Of a DNA stretch of 56,610 nucleotides, positions 10,637-20,871 are shown one piece after another. This stretch comes from an uncultured bacterium (GTDB lineage Bacteria; Patescibacteriota; Minisyncoccia; Moranbacterales; GWC2-37-73), in assembly GCA_903885965.1 (NCBI GenBank), contig CAISKQ010000015.1:1-56610 (forward strand), read 5' to 3'. The notes beneath the pieces are model-generated. The model was not told the origin of the DNA and did no database searches. It saw only the letters and a list, made by a program, of their open reading frames with translations. The position numbers and the translations under genes were made by a program. The first letter of the stretch is position 1, and the number at the start of each line of letters is the position of its first letter.

Positions 10637-10778
10637 TCTAAGATATAAATAACATAACAAGCTGATATCCTACAAATCTACAAATCTTTTACAAATCTAC
10701 AAATTTTTTGTTTTATGCCTTTTCTGATATTTGTAAATTTGTAGCTAATTTGTAGATTTGTGGGTAAATTCTAATGTC

Positions 10779-11963
10779 ATGAAAAACTATTGGAAAAAAC
10801 ACAAAACCATAATTGTAATTGCAGCGGTTATTTTTATCGGAGGCGGTTATTATTGGTATCAAAAATCTCATCAGACTACTGCAGTAATCCAATATAAAAC
10901 TACTGCAGCCGAAAAAGGAAGTATTGCAACTTCAGTTTCCGGAAGTGGAAATGTTGTTGTTGACCAACTTGCAACTGTCGATCCAACGATTACCGGAACA
11001 GTTTCAAATTTGGCCGTTAAGATTGGAGACAGTGTAAAAAAGGGAACTATCCTGTTTACGATTGTCAATGATGCACTTTCAGTTAGCAATGATCAATCAA
11101 CTGCTTCGCTTCAGCAATCAAGAAATTCTGTCGATTCTGCCGAGTTAAATATCAAGCAAGCCAAGGCCGATTATAAGGCAGCTAAAAGTAGCAGTAGCAA
11201 TGCGACATCAGATCAAAAGAAAATTTTAAATGATAAAATCAATATAGCCAAAAATGGTCTAATCGCTGCTCAAAAAAGTTATACTGCAACACTGGCTGGC
11301 TATAATAACACCTTATCTAATGGTGCAAAAAGAGCTGTGACATCTCCTATTAATGGAACAGTGAGTGCGATTAATGTTAAAAATGGAGATGATTTAAGCA
11401 GATTGAGTTCAAGCAGTTCAAGCAGTGCTCCAATAATTATCGGAGATTTGACAACGCTTAAAGCTCAAGTTCAAGTTAACGAAGTTGACGTTCCAAATGT
11501 TTCAATTGGACAAAAAGTTATGATGACTTTCGGTGCTGTTGACGGGCTGACAATTTCTGGAAAGGTTGAAAAGATGGATGCACTTGGCACAATCACCCAA
11601 GGTGTCGTTAACTATACCGTAACAATAGGCTTTGACACTATCGATTCACGCATAAAGCCCGGAATGAGTGTTTCATCTAAGATTATTACACAAGTTAAAC
11701 AAGACGTAATCACGGTTTCAAATAGTGCGCTTAAAGTGCAGGGAAATAAGACTTATGTCGAAGTTTTAGCTAAGGGAGCGCAAACTCCGCAGCAACGCAC
11801 AATTGAAATTGGCGTGGCAAATAATACGGAAACTGAAATTGTCAGCGGTGTTAATGTTGGGGACAATGTTGTTACTCAAACAATTGATCCAAATGCAAAA
11901 GCAACCACAACTTCAACAAATAGAAGTGGCGGGATGGGAATTTTGGGCGGCGGCAGGGGATAG
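10779..11963 (+). CDS. MacA-like HlyD-family efflux adaptor
   Basis: Lipoyl and beta-barrel segments; upstream of MacB-type ATPase and permease. Confidence 0.85.
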   Translation: MKNYWKKHKTIIVIAAVIFIGGGYYWYQKSHQTTAVIQYKTTAAEKGSIATSVSGSGNVVVDQLATVDPTITGTVSNLAVKIGDSVKKGTILFTIVNDALSVSNDQSTASLQQSRNSVDSAELNIKQAKADYKAAKSSSSNATSDQKKILNDKINIAKNGLIAAQKSYTATLAGYNNTLSNGAKRAVTSPINGTVSAINVKNGDDLSRLSSSSSSSAPIIIGDLTTLKAQVQVNEVDVPNVSIGQKVMMTFGAVDGLTISGKVEKMDALGTITQGVVNYTVTIGFDTIDSRIKPGMSVSSKIITQVKQDVITVSNSALKVQGNKTYVEVLAKGAQTPQQRTIEIGVANNTETEIVSGVNVGDNVVTQTIDPNAKATTTSTNRSGGMGILGGGRG

Positions 11964-12142
11964 TTTTGCAATCGTGAAATTTCGCTCGCATATGTTTTTC
12001 TTTTTATCCCAGTGAAAAAAGAAAAAATATGCTCACTCAATTTTAAATAATTTTAGTAAAAGTTATCTCGCCAGGAATTTATTTGTAGATTTGCCTGCCT
12101 GTCCGGTAGGCAGGTAATTAATTCGTAGATTTGTAGGGGCTT

Positions 12143-12829
12143 ATGATTGAATGCAGAGATTTGAAAAAAATATACGTCAACGGAGATGTGGAAACTGCTG
12201 CCCTAAAAGGTGTAACTTTCAGCATAGCTAAGGGTGAGTTCGTCGCTATTATTGGTCCTTCTGGATCTGGGAAATCAACCTTAATGCATATTCTCGGAGC
12301 ACTCGATAACCCGACAAGCGGGACATATTTTCTGGATGGAAAAGAAGTTTCCAAATTCAGTGATGATGAGCTCTCCGAACTTAGACGAGAAAAAATCGGT
12401 TTTGTTTTTCAAGCATTTAATCTTTTGCCGCGTACAACAGTTTTACGAAATGTGATGTTGCCACTGCTTTATTCAAACACCACCGAAAAAGAAAGAGAAG
12501 AAAGAGCCCGTCAGTGTTTAAAATATGCCGGCATGGAAGAGAGTAAGTTCTATAATCTTTCTAATCAGCTTTCTGGTGGACAAATGCAACGAGTTGCAAT
12601 TGCCAGATCGCTCATCAATAATCCATCAATTATTTTTGCCGATGAGCCAACTGGAAATCTTGATACTAAGACAAGCCATGTTGTAATGGAAGCATTTCAG
12701 GAATTACATCAGAAAGGACATACGATTATCTTGATTACGCATGAGCCGGAAATTGCAAATTTCGCAGAGCGGATCATTTCCGTGAGAGATGGCGTTATTG
12801 AAAGTGATGTTAAAAACAATAGTCAATAA
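12143..12829 (+). CDS. ABC transporter ATPase, MacB/LolD type
   Basis: GPSGSGKST Walker [16 protein letters not shown] signature, ADEPTGNLD. Confidence 0.95.
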   Translation: MIECRDLKKIYVNGDVETAALKGVTFSIAKGEFVAIIGPSGSGKSTLMHILGALDNPTSGTYFLDGKEVSKFSDDELSELRREKIGFVFQAFNLLPRTTVLRNVMLPLLYSNTTEKEREERARQCLKYAGMEESKFYNLSNQLSGGQMQRVAIARSLINNPSIIFADEPTGNLDTKTSHVVMEAFQELHQKGHTIILITHEPEIANFAERIISVRDGVIESDVKNNSQ

Positions 12830-12901
12830 TCAATATTTAACAATCAATTAGCATAAATTCTATTGTATTTATTTGTGTATTGATTATTAAAAACAAAATT
12901 T

Positions 12902-14119
12902 ATGGTTGCAATAGACATTTTAAAAGAAACCTTTTGGTCATTGTCTTCTAATAAAGTTAGATCAGGCTTAACTATGCTCGGTATTGTGATTGGCATTGCT
13001 TCGGTAATAACCATGGTTTCAATTGGACAAGGCGCGCAAGCTTCAATCGCAACCAGTATTCAATCAATTGGATCAAATTTGATTATCGTGAGGCCTGGTG
13101 CTCAGCGAAGTGGCGGTGTCAGTGGCGGAGCAGGCAGTAGTGCAAGTCTGACAATGGACGATGCTAGCGCTATCAAGAGTGAGATTCAAAATGTCCAGGC
13201 AGTTGCGCCAGAAGATTCAAAGAGGGCGCAAGTCACAGCAAAGGGCACAAATACAAATACTCAAATAGTAGGAACTGTTGCAGATTATGCCACTGTCAGA
13301 AGCATCACAATGGAGGCTGGCACCTTTATTACGGATCAGGCTGTGAAAAGTTCCACTAAGGTTGCCGTGCTTGGCTCAACTGCTCGTGATGATCTTTTTG
13401 GGGCTGGCTCTGATCCAATTGGGCAAACCATTCGAATTAAAAATGTGGACTTTGATGTTATTGGCGTGACTGTTGCTAAAGGTGGCAGTGGCTTCACGAA
13501 TCCTGATGATAGCATCTATGTTCCTATTTCAAGCGCACAGCACTTTATAACTGGAGATACTTTTATTTCGACCATGAGTGTGCAAGCTTCGGATCAGAGC
13601 TCAATGGTTGCTGTTCAAAATCAAATTTCTGATTTACTGCTCAAGCGTCATAATATAACAGACCCCTTGCAGGCAGATTTTAGCTTGATGAATCAGGCAG
13701 ATATTATTGCAACAGCTTCAAGTATTACCGGTACTTTCACAATTTTGTTAGCATCTATTGCGGGGATTTCACTTTTAGTTGGTGGAATTGGCATTATGAA
13801 CATGATGCTCACAACAGTAACAGAAAGAACTCGCGAAATTGGACTTCGCAAAGCAGTGGGAATCAAAAAGACATATATAAATTTGCAATTTTTATCAGAA
13901 GCGGTAGCCCTAACATTTTTGGGTGGGTTTATCGGGGTTGCGCTTGGGTGGGGGGCATCGATGGCGGTAACTAAATTTGCTTCAATAACAACGCAAATTT
14001 CATCATCATCAATTTTACTTGCCTTTGGTGTTTCTGCTGGAGTCGGAATTCTGTTTGGATTTTATCCAGCCAGACGTGCAGCAAATCTAAGTCCAATGGA
14101 GGCGCTTAGATACGAATAA
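12902..14119 (+). CDS. MacB-type ABC transporter permease
   Basis: MacB_PCD/FtsX architecture: GIGIMNMMLTTVTERTREIGLRKAVGIKK. Confidence 0.95.
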   Translation: MVAIDILKETFWSLSSNKVRSGLTMLGIVIGIASVITMVSIGQGAQASIATSIQSIGSNLIIVRPGAQRSGGVSGGAGSSASLTMDDASAIKSEIQNVQAVAPEDSKRAQVTAKGTNTNTQIVGTVADYATVRSITMEAGTFITDQAVKSSTKVAVLGSTARDDLFGAGSDPIGQTIRIKNVDFDVIGVTVAKGGSGFTNPDDSIYVPISSAQHFITGDTFISTMSVQASDQSSMVAVQNQISDLLLKRHNITDPLQADFSLMNQADIIATASSITGTFTILLASIAGISLLVGGIGIMNMMLTTVTERTREIGLRKAVGIKKTYINLQFLSEAVALTFLGGFIGVALGWGASMAVTKFASITTQISSSSILLAFGVSAGVGILFGFYPARRAANLSPMEALRYE

Positions 14120-14190
14120 CTCTTTGCTGGTAGTTAGTTTCTTAGAAGTTACGTTTAAAATATAGTTAATAATTTTTTTAAAATAAAAAT

Positions 14191-14643
14191 ATGCAAAAGA
14201 AAAACATAGTAGCTGGGATTATTGTAGGTCTGGCTTTACTGGGCGGTTCATTTTACGTTGGTATGCAATATGGGGCAAAAAATGCAGTCAAGGCTCAGTC
14301 GGCGCAAGGTGCTAGGAGTTTCGGTGGGGGAGCAACTGGTGGACGTGGAGGCGCTAGTCAGGGAGGAATGCAAAGCAGTGGTCAGAGAGGAGGAGCCGGT
14401 GGTGGTTTTGCTTCTGGCCAAATCGTAGCTAAAGATGACACTAGTGTTACAATTAAAAGCAATGATGGTAGTTCAAAGATAGTTTTCTTTTCTGGTTCCA
14501 CCGGAGTCGATAAGTCAGTAGCTGGGGCAAGTTCAGATCTCAGTGTTGGTCAGCAAGTTATGGCTAATGGAAAAGCAAATCCTGACGGAAGTATTACCGC
14601 TCAAAGTATTCAAATCAGACCAGCTCAACCTGCGCAGCAATAG
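14191..14643 (+). CDS. DUF5666-like Gly-rich membrane-anchored protein
   Basis: N-terminal TM, GGRGGASQGG region, GQIVAKDDTSVTIKSNDGSSKIVFF. Confidence 0.5.
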   Translation: MQKKNIVAGIIVGLALLGGSFYVGMQYGAKNAVKAQSAQGARSFGGGATGGRGGASQGGMQSSGQRGGAGGGFASGQIVAKDDTSVTIKSNDGSSKIVFFSGSTGVDKSVAGASSDLSVGQQVMANGKANPDGSITAQSIQIRPAQPAQQ

Positions 14644-14658
14644 GCAAGTCATTTTTAA

Positions 14659-14693
14659 ACCACTAAGGATGCTGCTTTCTTGGTGGTTTTTTG
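14659..14693 (+). terminator. Rho-independent terminator
   Basis: aaaccactaag…cttggtggtttttt. Confidence 0.75.
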
Positions 14694-14775
14694 ATAAGAG
14701 TATCATTTAGGATAGATATCAAAATTGGGCGGGAGCCTTGTTGTGTTAGTTAAGATTTAGCAATATAATAGTTAA

Positions 14776-15384
14776 ATGGGTATAGACCTTACTAATTTTC
14801 AACAAGTACTTGAATGGGTGATTGCGCATGGCTACCCATTGATGTTTTTAGTGATGTGCGTTGAGGGTCCAACGGTGACTGCAGCCGCAACGTTTGGGGC
14901 GGTTTTGGGCTATTTTAATCCTTTTATAGTCTTTGGCCTTTCAGTTTTGGGTGATGTACTTCCAGACGTTGGTTATTATATTGCTGGACGCTGGGGAGGG
15001 CTTCCCCTCGTGAAAAAAATTGGAAAAAAATTTGGAATTAGCAAGCAACGAATTGAAGCCATGGAAAAGCATATTAAATTGCATGGCGGAAAGACTGTAG
15101 CTGTTTTGAAATACACGCCGATTTTGGCAACTCCAGGTCTGATGCTGGTAGGTGCGATGCGGATGAATTGGTGGAAATATCTTTGGTTTGTTTTTATCGT
15201 AACTGTACAAAAAACTCTGACCTTTATGGCGATGGGTTATTTTTTCGGGAGCACATATAACATCGGAAAATATATCAAATACGGAGCAGTATTACCTTTT
15301 GTGGTTATAGTTTTGTATGTTGTTTTTGCTTGGATTTATAAGCGTTATTCACAGCGAATTACAAATAAGATCGAGAAACTGTAA
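14776..15384 (+). CDS. DedA/VTT (SNARE-associated) family membrane protein
   Basis: FGAVLGYFNPFIVFGLSVLGDVLPDVGYYIAGRWGG…K(Y)TPILATPGLMLVGAMRMNWWKY. Confidence 0.85.
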   Translation: MGIDLTNFQQVLEWVIAHGYPLMFLVMCVEGPTVTAAATFGAVLGYFNPFIVFGLSVLGDVLPDVGYYIAGRWGGLPLVKKIGKKFGISKQRIEAMEKHIKLHGGKTVAVLKYTPILATPGLMLVGAMRMNWWKYLWFVFIVTVQKTLTFMAMGYFFGSTYNIGKYIKYGAVLPFVVIVLYVVFAWIYKRYSQRITNKIEKL

Positions 15385-15388
15385 GCCT

Positions 15389-17341
15389 ATGAAGATTGCA
15401 ATTTTTTCAGATAATTTTTATCCAGAAATAAGTGGGATTTCAGATTCCATAATTTTGCTTGGTCAAAAAATGCAAGAAATGGGGCATGAGGTTCATTATT
15501 TTGCCCCAAAATATTCAAAAAAGAATTATCAGATAGCAAATGTTGAAAGTGGCGAGTTGGATTTGGGAGAAAACATAAAAATTCATCGCCTAAGGTCACT
15601 TCCTTTTTTTGAATCTCCAACTAAACAAGCACGTTTTGTGATTCCCTTGGGGATGCTTGCTTGGAAATTTCGCAATGAAAAATTTGACCTTGTGCATGTT
15701 CAATCTCCATTTGGGCTTGGCATCGAAGGGTCACTGATGGCTCATCTCCTGCGCATTCCACTAATAGGAACAAACCATACTCCGATTGAGGAGTTTACTT
15801 GCTATATTCCAATTTTCGGCAGAATAATGACCACGATAAGCAAGCGATATTTTTCTTTTTATTATAATCGATGTTCATTTATAACTGCGCCATATCAGGG
15901 TCTGCTTGAAGACATGAAAAGTAATGGCTTAAAAACTTGTAATAACCCCCTCTCGAATCCTATCGATTTGAAAAATTTTGTTCCCGTAGCTGACGAGAAA
16001 AAGACTGCCTTGAAAGCTAAATACGGTTTGTCAGACAAGGTTATTATATATTCCGGACGATTGGCAAGGGAAAAGCACGTGGATGTCATTGTGCAAGCTG
16101 CTGCCGAAATAAAGAAAAAGTTTCCAGATGTCATGCTTGCAATTACTGGAATCGGAAGTGCGCAGAGCGACTTGGAAAGACTTACAAGCAAGCTCGGACT
16201 CAGTGATAGCGTTAAGTTTTTTGGCAGAGTTGATGAGCAAACCCACATAGAGCTATATCAGGCAAGTGAAATCTTTGCTATTATGAGTACAGCTGAAGCT
16301 CAGAGTTTGAGTCTCATGAAAGCTATGGCAGTTGGCATGCCAGTAATTGGAGCAGATGCTCGGGCTTTGCCGAACTACATTAAACCTGATTGCGGATTTG
16401 TCATCAAAGTTGGCGATGTGAAAAGCTTGGTTGAAAAAAATATTTTATTGTTAGATGATATTGGGCGACGAAAAACTTTGGGAGAAAATGGAAAACTGTT
16501 TGTAAGTCAATTTTCTGCCGCAGTTGTCGCCAAGCAGTGGGAAGACATTTACAAAAACGCACAAAAGGCGCACAGTAAAGATATTCTAACAAAACAATCT
16601 ATGAAATTAAGTATCGTTATTCCAGCTTATAATGAAGAAAAATATATAGGCCAATGTCTAAAGGCTATTTTTGGTGAAATTAAAAATTCGCAGCCAGGGC
16701 GCAGCATTGAAATAATCGTTGTTAACAATGCAAGCAATGACAGAACTGAAGAAATCGCAAAATCTTTTGCTGGTGTGAAAGTTGTTAGTGAAAGTGAAAG
16801 AGGTCTTTCTAGGGCGCGGCAGGCAGGCTTTGCAGCCTCTGATGGAAATCTTATCGCTAACATTGATGCAGACACGAAAATCCCTGCAGGCTGGATTGAA
16901 AAAGTTTTTCATGAATTTGAGGCAAACGAGAAATTAGTAGCACTAAGCGGTCCTTTTATCTATTATGATTTGTCAAAGATGGCCAGCGTCTCGGTTGCTA
17001 TTTGGTATCGCATCGGACAACTTACAAATTTTGTGAACCAGTTTATTCTCAGAAAAGGCGCAATGCTTCAAGGTGGAAATTTCATTTTGAAAAGAAGCGC
17101 ATTGCACCAAGTTGGTGGCTATGATACCTCGATTGATTTTTGGGGAGAAGATACGGATATCGCAAGAAGAATCAGTACTATCGGTGAAGTTAAATTTACG
17201 TTTAGTCTTCCGATGTACACTTCATCAAGACGTTTCAAAAAAGATGGTTTTATTTTGTCTGGCTGGAAATATTTTATCAATTATTTTTGGATTATTTTTT
17301 TCAAAAAGCCATTCATGAAGGAGTATGAAAACATCCAGTAA
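15389..17341 (+). CDS. Fused glycosyltransferase: N-terminal GT4 plus C-terminal GT2
   Basis: GT4: MKIAIFSDNFYPEISGISDSI…IYSGRLAREKHVDVIVQA; GT2: MKLSIVIPAYNEEKYIGQCLKAIF…GGNFILKRSALHQVGGYD. Confidence 0.9.
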   Translation: MKIAIFSDNFYPEISGISDSIILLGQKMQEMGHEVHYFAPKYSKKNYQIANVESGELDLGENIKIHRLRSLPFFESPTKQARFVIPLGMLAWKFRNEKFDLVHVQSPFGLGIEGSLMAHLLRIPLIGTNHTPIEEFTCYIPIFGRIMTTISKRYFSFYYNRCSFITAPYQGLLEDMKSNGLKTCNNPLSNPIDLKNFVPVADEKKTALKAKYGLSDKVIIYSGRLAREKHVDVIVQAAAEIKKKFPDVMLAITGIGSAQSDLERLTSKLGLSDSVKFFGRVDEQTHIELYQASEIFAIMSTAEAQSLSLMKAMAVGMPVIGADARALPNYIKPDCGFVIKVGDVKSLVEKNILLLDDIGRRKTLGENGKLFVSQFSAAVVAKQWEDIYKNAQKAHSKDILTKQSMKLSIVIPAYNEEKYIGQCLKAIFGEIKNSQPGRSIEIIVVNNASNDRTEEIAKSFAGVKVVSESERGLSRARQAGFAASDGNLIANIDADTKIPAGWIEKVFHEFEANEKLVALSGPFIYYDLSKMASVSVAIWYRIGQLTNFVNQFILRKGAMLQGGNFILKRSALHQVGGYDTSIDFWGEDTDIARRISTIGEVKFTFSLPMYTSSRRFKKDGFILSGWKYFINYFWIIFFKKPFMKEYENIQ

Positions 17342-17346
17342 TAAGT

Positions 17347-18567
17347 ATGCAAAGAGAGGAAAACCAATCAGTCAAAAATCAATCTCAGCCGCTTGCTGAC
17401 AAAATGCGTCCTCAAAATTTGGAGGATTTTTTTGGCCAGCAAGAATTGGTCGGTGAAAATTCTTTTCTGCGCAAAGCGATTTTGGATGACCAGGTCCCGT
17501 CCATGATTTTATGGGGTCCGCCTGGCTCTGGCAAAACCACCCTGGCAGCTGTAATTGCCAATGTTACTAACGCGGACTTCATCAAGATTAGTGCGGTGAC
17601 TAGCGGCATCAAGGAATTGCGCAAAACAATTGCTAAGGCCGAAGAAAATCAATGGCAAAAAAAGAAAACGATTTTGTTCGTGGATGAAATCCATCGTTGG
17701 AACAAGGCTCAGCAAGATGCCTTGCTGCCTCACGTTGAGCGTGGACTGATGACTCTTATTGGTGCAACTACTGAAAATCCCAGCTTCGAAGTCAATTCGG
17801 CGCTTGTTTCGCGCAGTCGAGTTTTTGTTTTGAATAAATTGGAAACGCCTGACTTGGAAAAAATAATCGAGAAAGCTTTGAGTGACAAAGAGAAAGGTTT
17901 GGGCAAGGAAAAAATTGAAATCACTCCTGAAATTATCAAAGAAGTTGCAATGCTTGCCAATGGTGACGCTCGCATGGCGCTGAACACCTTGGAAGCAGCG
18001 ACGAATCAAAGCAAAACAATCACCAGGGAGTTGCTCAAGCAAATTATTCAAAAATCGCATCTCTATTATGACAAAGGTGGGGAAGAACACTACAATATTA
18101 TTTCCGCCTTGCACAAATCAATGCGCGGCGGCGACCCGGATGCCAGTGTTTATTGGCTGGCCAGGATGATTGAAGGTGGGGAACAGCCGACTTATATTGC
18201 CCGCAGACTTTTGCGTTTTGCCAGCGAAGATGTGGGGCTGGCTGACAATTTTGCCTTAGTACTAGCCAACAACGTTTTCGACGCTTGCCATAAACTCGGC
18301 TATCCAGAATGCTCCGTGCATTTGGCGCAATTGGTCGTTTATCTGGCCAAAGCGCCCAAGAGTGTGAGCAGCTATTTTGCCTATAATAAGGCCAAGAAAG
18401 ACGTCGAAGAATTTGGCAACTTGCCAGTGCCGATGCATATTCGCAATGCCCCAACCAAGCTCATGGAAAAACTTGGCTACGGCAAAGGCTACAAATACAC
18501 GCCAGTTGAAGACAGTTCTGGGCAGGAATACTTACCAGTGAAACTCAAGAATAGAAAGTATCTTTAA
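17347..18567 (+). CDS. rarA: Replication-associated recombination AAA+ ATPase RarA/MgsA
   Basis: [61 protein letters not shown]. Confidence 0.95.
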   Translation: MQREENQSVKNQSQPLADKMRPQNLEDFFGQQELVGENSFLRKAILDDQVPSMILWGPPGSGKTTLAAVIANVTNADFIKISAVTSGIKELRKTIAKAEENQWQKKKTILFVDEIHRWNKAQQDALLPHVERGLMTLIGATTENPSFEVNSALVSRSRVFVLNKLETPDLEKIIEKALSDKEKGLGKEKIEITPEIIKEVAMLANGDARMALNTLEAATNQSKTITRELLKQIIQKSHLYYDKGGEEHYNIISALHKSMRGGDPDASVYWLARMIEGGEQPTYIARRLLRFASEDVGLADNFALVLANNVFDACHKLGYPECSVHLAQLVVYLAKAPKSVSSYFAYNKAKKDVEEFGNLPVPMHIRNAPTKLMEKLGYGKGYKYTPVEDSSGQEYLPVKLKNRKYL

Positions 18568-18586
18568 TGGCTAAATTAAGCCAAAG

Positions 18587-18615
18587 TTGACGGCTTTTTC
18601 TGATAGTGATAGAAT
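18587..18615 (+). promoter_or_regulatory. Sigma70-type promoter TTGACG-N17-TAGAAT upstream of DUF1016 gene 1
   Basis: Spacing 17; flanks shared with 26800-26828. Confidence 0.75.
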
Positions 18616-18642
18616 ATCAGCATAAAAACTAAAAACAAGAAT

Positions 18643-19671
18643 ATGAACAAGGAAAAAACGAAAATAATTTCAAGCAAAAAAGATTATCATAATCTAGTTG
18701 TTGGGATTGGTGAAATTTTGTCACAAGGCAGAAAGCTTGCTTTTCAAAAAGTAAACAGCGTTTTGACGGCAACTTATTGGCAAATTGGCAAGCAGATTGT
18801 GGAATTTCAGCAAGGTGGGAAAAGACGGGCTGAGTATGGCGAGGAAATTATCAAACAACTTTCGACCGATTTAGCCAAGCGATTTGGTAAAGGTTTTTCT
18901 GCTGATAACTTAGAAAATATGCGAAGATTCTATTTGAGTTATCAAATTTCCGAAACAATGTCTCGGAAATCTTTCAAACTAAGTTGGTCACATTATTTAA
19001 AGTTGATGAGAATTAGTGATAGCGCTGAGAGAAAGTTTTATGAAATCGAATGTGAAAAGAACAGTTGGTCACTGCGAGAACTTTGTCGTCAGTTTGACAG
19101 CGCTCTTTTCGAAAGGCTGGCTTTAAGCAGGGATAAGCAAGAGGTAAAGAAACTTTCAGAAAAAGGACAGCTCATTGAAAAGCCCCAAGATATTTTCAAA
19201 GAGCCATATGTTTTAGAATTTTTGGGTCTGGATGAAAATCAGCGTTATTCAGAAAATGAATTAGAGTCAGCCCTGATTAGTAATTTAGAAAAGTTTTTAC
19301 TTGAACTCGGAAAAGGTTTTACTTTTGTGGCAAGGCAAAGGCGCATTACTAGCGGGGTGAAACATTTTTATATTGATTTGGTTTTTTATAACCGACTTTT
19401 GCAATGCTTTGTGTTGATTGATTTGAAAATTGGCGAGCTCAAGCATCAGGATCTTGGGCAAATGCAGATGTATGTGAATTATTTTGATCGCGAAGTAAAA
19501 GAAAAAAATGAAAACAGCACGATCGGAATTGTTTTGTGCAAGGAAAATGACAAGTTTGTGGTGGAATATACTTTGCCTGAAAAAAGTAGCCAAATTTTCG
19601 CCAAACAATATCAACTCTATTTACCCAAAAAGGAAGAACTGCTGGCCCAAATCAAAAAAATGGCCGGTTGA
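18643..19671 (+). CDS. DUF1016/YhcG family PDDEXK-type nuclease, paralog 1
   Basis: N-terminal YhcG-like helical region, C-terminal FYIDLVFYNRLLQCFVLIDLKIG nuclease core. Confidence 0.9.
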   Translation: MNKEKTKIISSKKDYHNLVVGIGEILSQGRKLAFQKVNSVLTATYWQIGKQIVEFQQGGKRRAEYGEEIIKQLSTDLAKRFGKGFSADNLENMRRFYLSYQISETMSRKSFKLSWSHYLKLMRISDSAERKFYEIECEKNSWSLRELCRQFDSALFERLALSRDKQEVKKLSEKGQLIEKPQDIFKEPYVLEFLGLDENQRYSENELESALISNLEKFLLELGKGFTFVARQRRITSGVKHFYIDLVFYNRLLQCFVLIDLKIGELKHQDLGQMQMYVNYFDREVKEKNENSTIGIVLCKENDKFVVEYTLPEKSSQIFAKQYQLYLPKKEELLAQIKKMAG

Positions 19672-19743
19672 TTTTGCGGGTCTTTGGTGGTATTTTTAGG
19701 GAGGAAATTAGAAAAATAAATGAATAATTTTTAAAATAATTAT

Positions 19744-20427
19744 ATGAGCAACAAGGAACAATATTATCCGCCAAAACACGCAGAAGGTCAGTTTCATTGT
19801 CCACATTGTGGTGTTTATGCTAAGCAATTTTGGGCTAATATAGAAGCTACCAGAAACAATACTGGCAATTATAACGGCAAGATTGCAAATCTTTCAGGAT
19901 TTTCTGAACCACTTAATACTGCTTGGACAATTTCATCTTGTGAACATTGTGCTAGAAAAATAATTTGGCTAAATGACAGCATGATTTATCCGAATGTAAT
20001 GCTTGTTCAAAATCCAAATCCTGATTTAGATAATGAAATACAAAAAGATTATTTGGAAGCAGCTATTATTCTAAATGACTCTCCAAGATCGTCAGCTGCC
20101 ATATTGAGGTTAGCTCTTCAAAAACTTTGCAAGCAACTTGGAGAAAAAGGAGATAATATAAATAATGATATTGGCGAACTTGTTAAAAAGGGGTTGAACC
20201 CGACTATTCAAAAATCTCTTGATGCATTGAGGATTGCGGGAAATAATGCAGTGCATCCAGGGGAACTTGATTTAAGTGAAGATAAAGAACGAGTTTTGAA
20301 ATTATTTAGTTTGATAAATTTTATTGCTGAGAAGATGATAACAGAACCCAAAGAAGTGGAAAATTTTTATGAGGAACTTCCTGTTGGAGCAAAGGAGGCA
20401 GTAAAAAAACGTGATGTACAAGAATGA
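19744..20427 (+). CDS. DUF4145-like protein with N-terminal zinc-ribbon
   Basis: HCPHCG…CEHC ribbon; DYLEAAIILNDSPRSSAAILRLALQKLC…GNNAVHPGELDL. Confidence 0.75.
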   Translation: MSNKEQYYPPKHAEGQFHCPHCGVYAKQFWANIEATRNNTGNYNGKIANLSGFSEPLNTAWTISSCEHCARKIIWLNDSMIYPNVMLVQNPNPDLDNEIQKDYLEAAIILNDSPRSSAAILRLALQKLCKQLGEKGDNINNDIGELVKKGLNPTIQKSLDALRIAGNNAVHPGELDLSEDKERVLKLFSLINFIAEKMITEPKEVENFYEELPVGAKEAVKKRDVQE

Positions 20428-20462
20428 AAATTCTCCAAGGACCGTCCTCGGAAAAGTTTTAT
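20425..20462 (+). repeat. 38-bp direct repeat, copy 1
   Basis: tgaaaattctccaaggaccgtcctcggaaaagttttat identical to 20608-20645. Confidence 0.95.
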
Positions 20463-20607
20463 TTTTGATTGATGCTTAATTGATAGATACGCTTAATAAA
20501 AGAAATATTGGAGTTGAGTTGTCCTAAAAAGTCGGACAACTGTAAGTTTGGTTAATATAAGAAAACTATGAAAATTCTCAAGGAAATAATTGAAATATTA
20601 TCAGAAT

Positions 20608-20645
20608 TGAAAATTCTCCAAGGACCGTCCTCGGAAAAGTTTTAT
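20608..20645 (+). repeat. 38-bp direct repeat, copy 2
   Basis: Identical to 20425-20462. Confidence 0.95.
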
Positions 20646-20666
20646 AGTAGTGATAAAATATCATTA

Positions 20667-20851
20667 TGAGAACCTGCTGCAAATCTCACCGCTTGAGTGA
20701 AACAATAAATACGCTTGTCGATTGAAATCTGAAAATTCCGGCTGCAAAACCTTCAAATCTCGTCGGGTTATCTCGATAGCCCTTCTCAATTTTCAGGCTT
20801 TTCGCTCGAAATTTTCAAATTTCAACTCGACATGAGATTTGCAGCAGGCTC
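20667..20851. mobile_element. MITE-like ~183-bp inverted-repeat element
   Basis: 16-bp perfect arms cctgctgcaaatctca (20673-20688) / tgagatttgcagcagg (20833-20848), further internal pairing and an apical hairpin at 20765-20782. Confidence 0.6.
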
Positions 20852-20871
20852 TAAAAATTAAAAACAAAAAT

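Noticed and set aside
20673-20848. Coding start at 20839 for DUF1016 paralog 2
   Set aside because: The start would be a TTG inside the inverted-repeat arm; ATG 20872 fits the homolog and leaves a normal A-rich leader.
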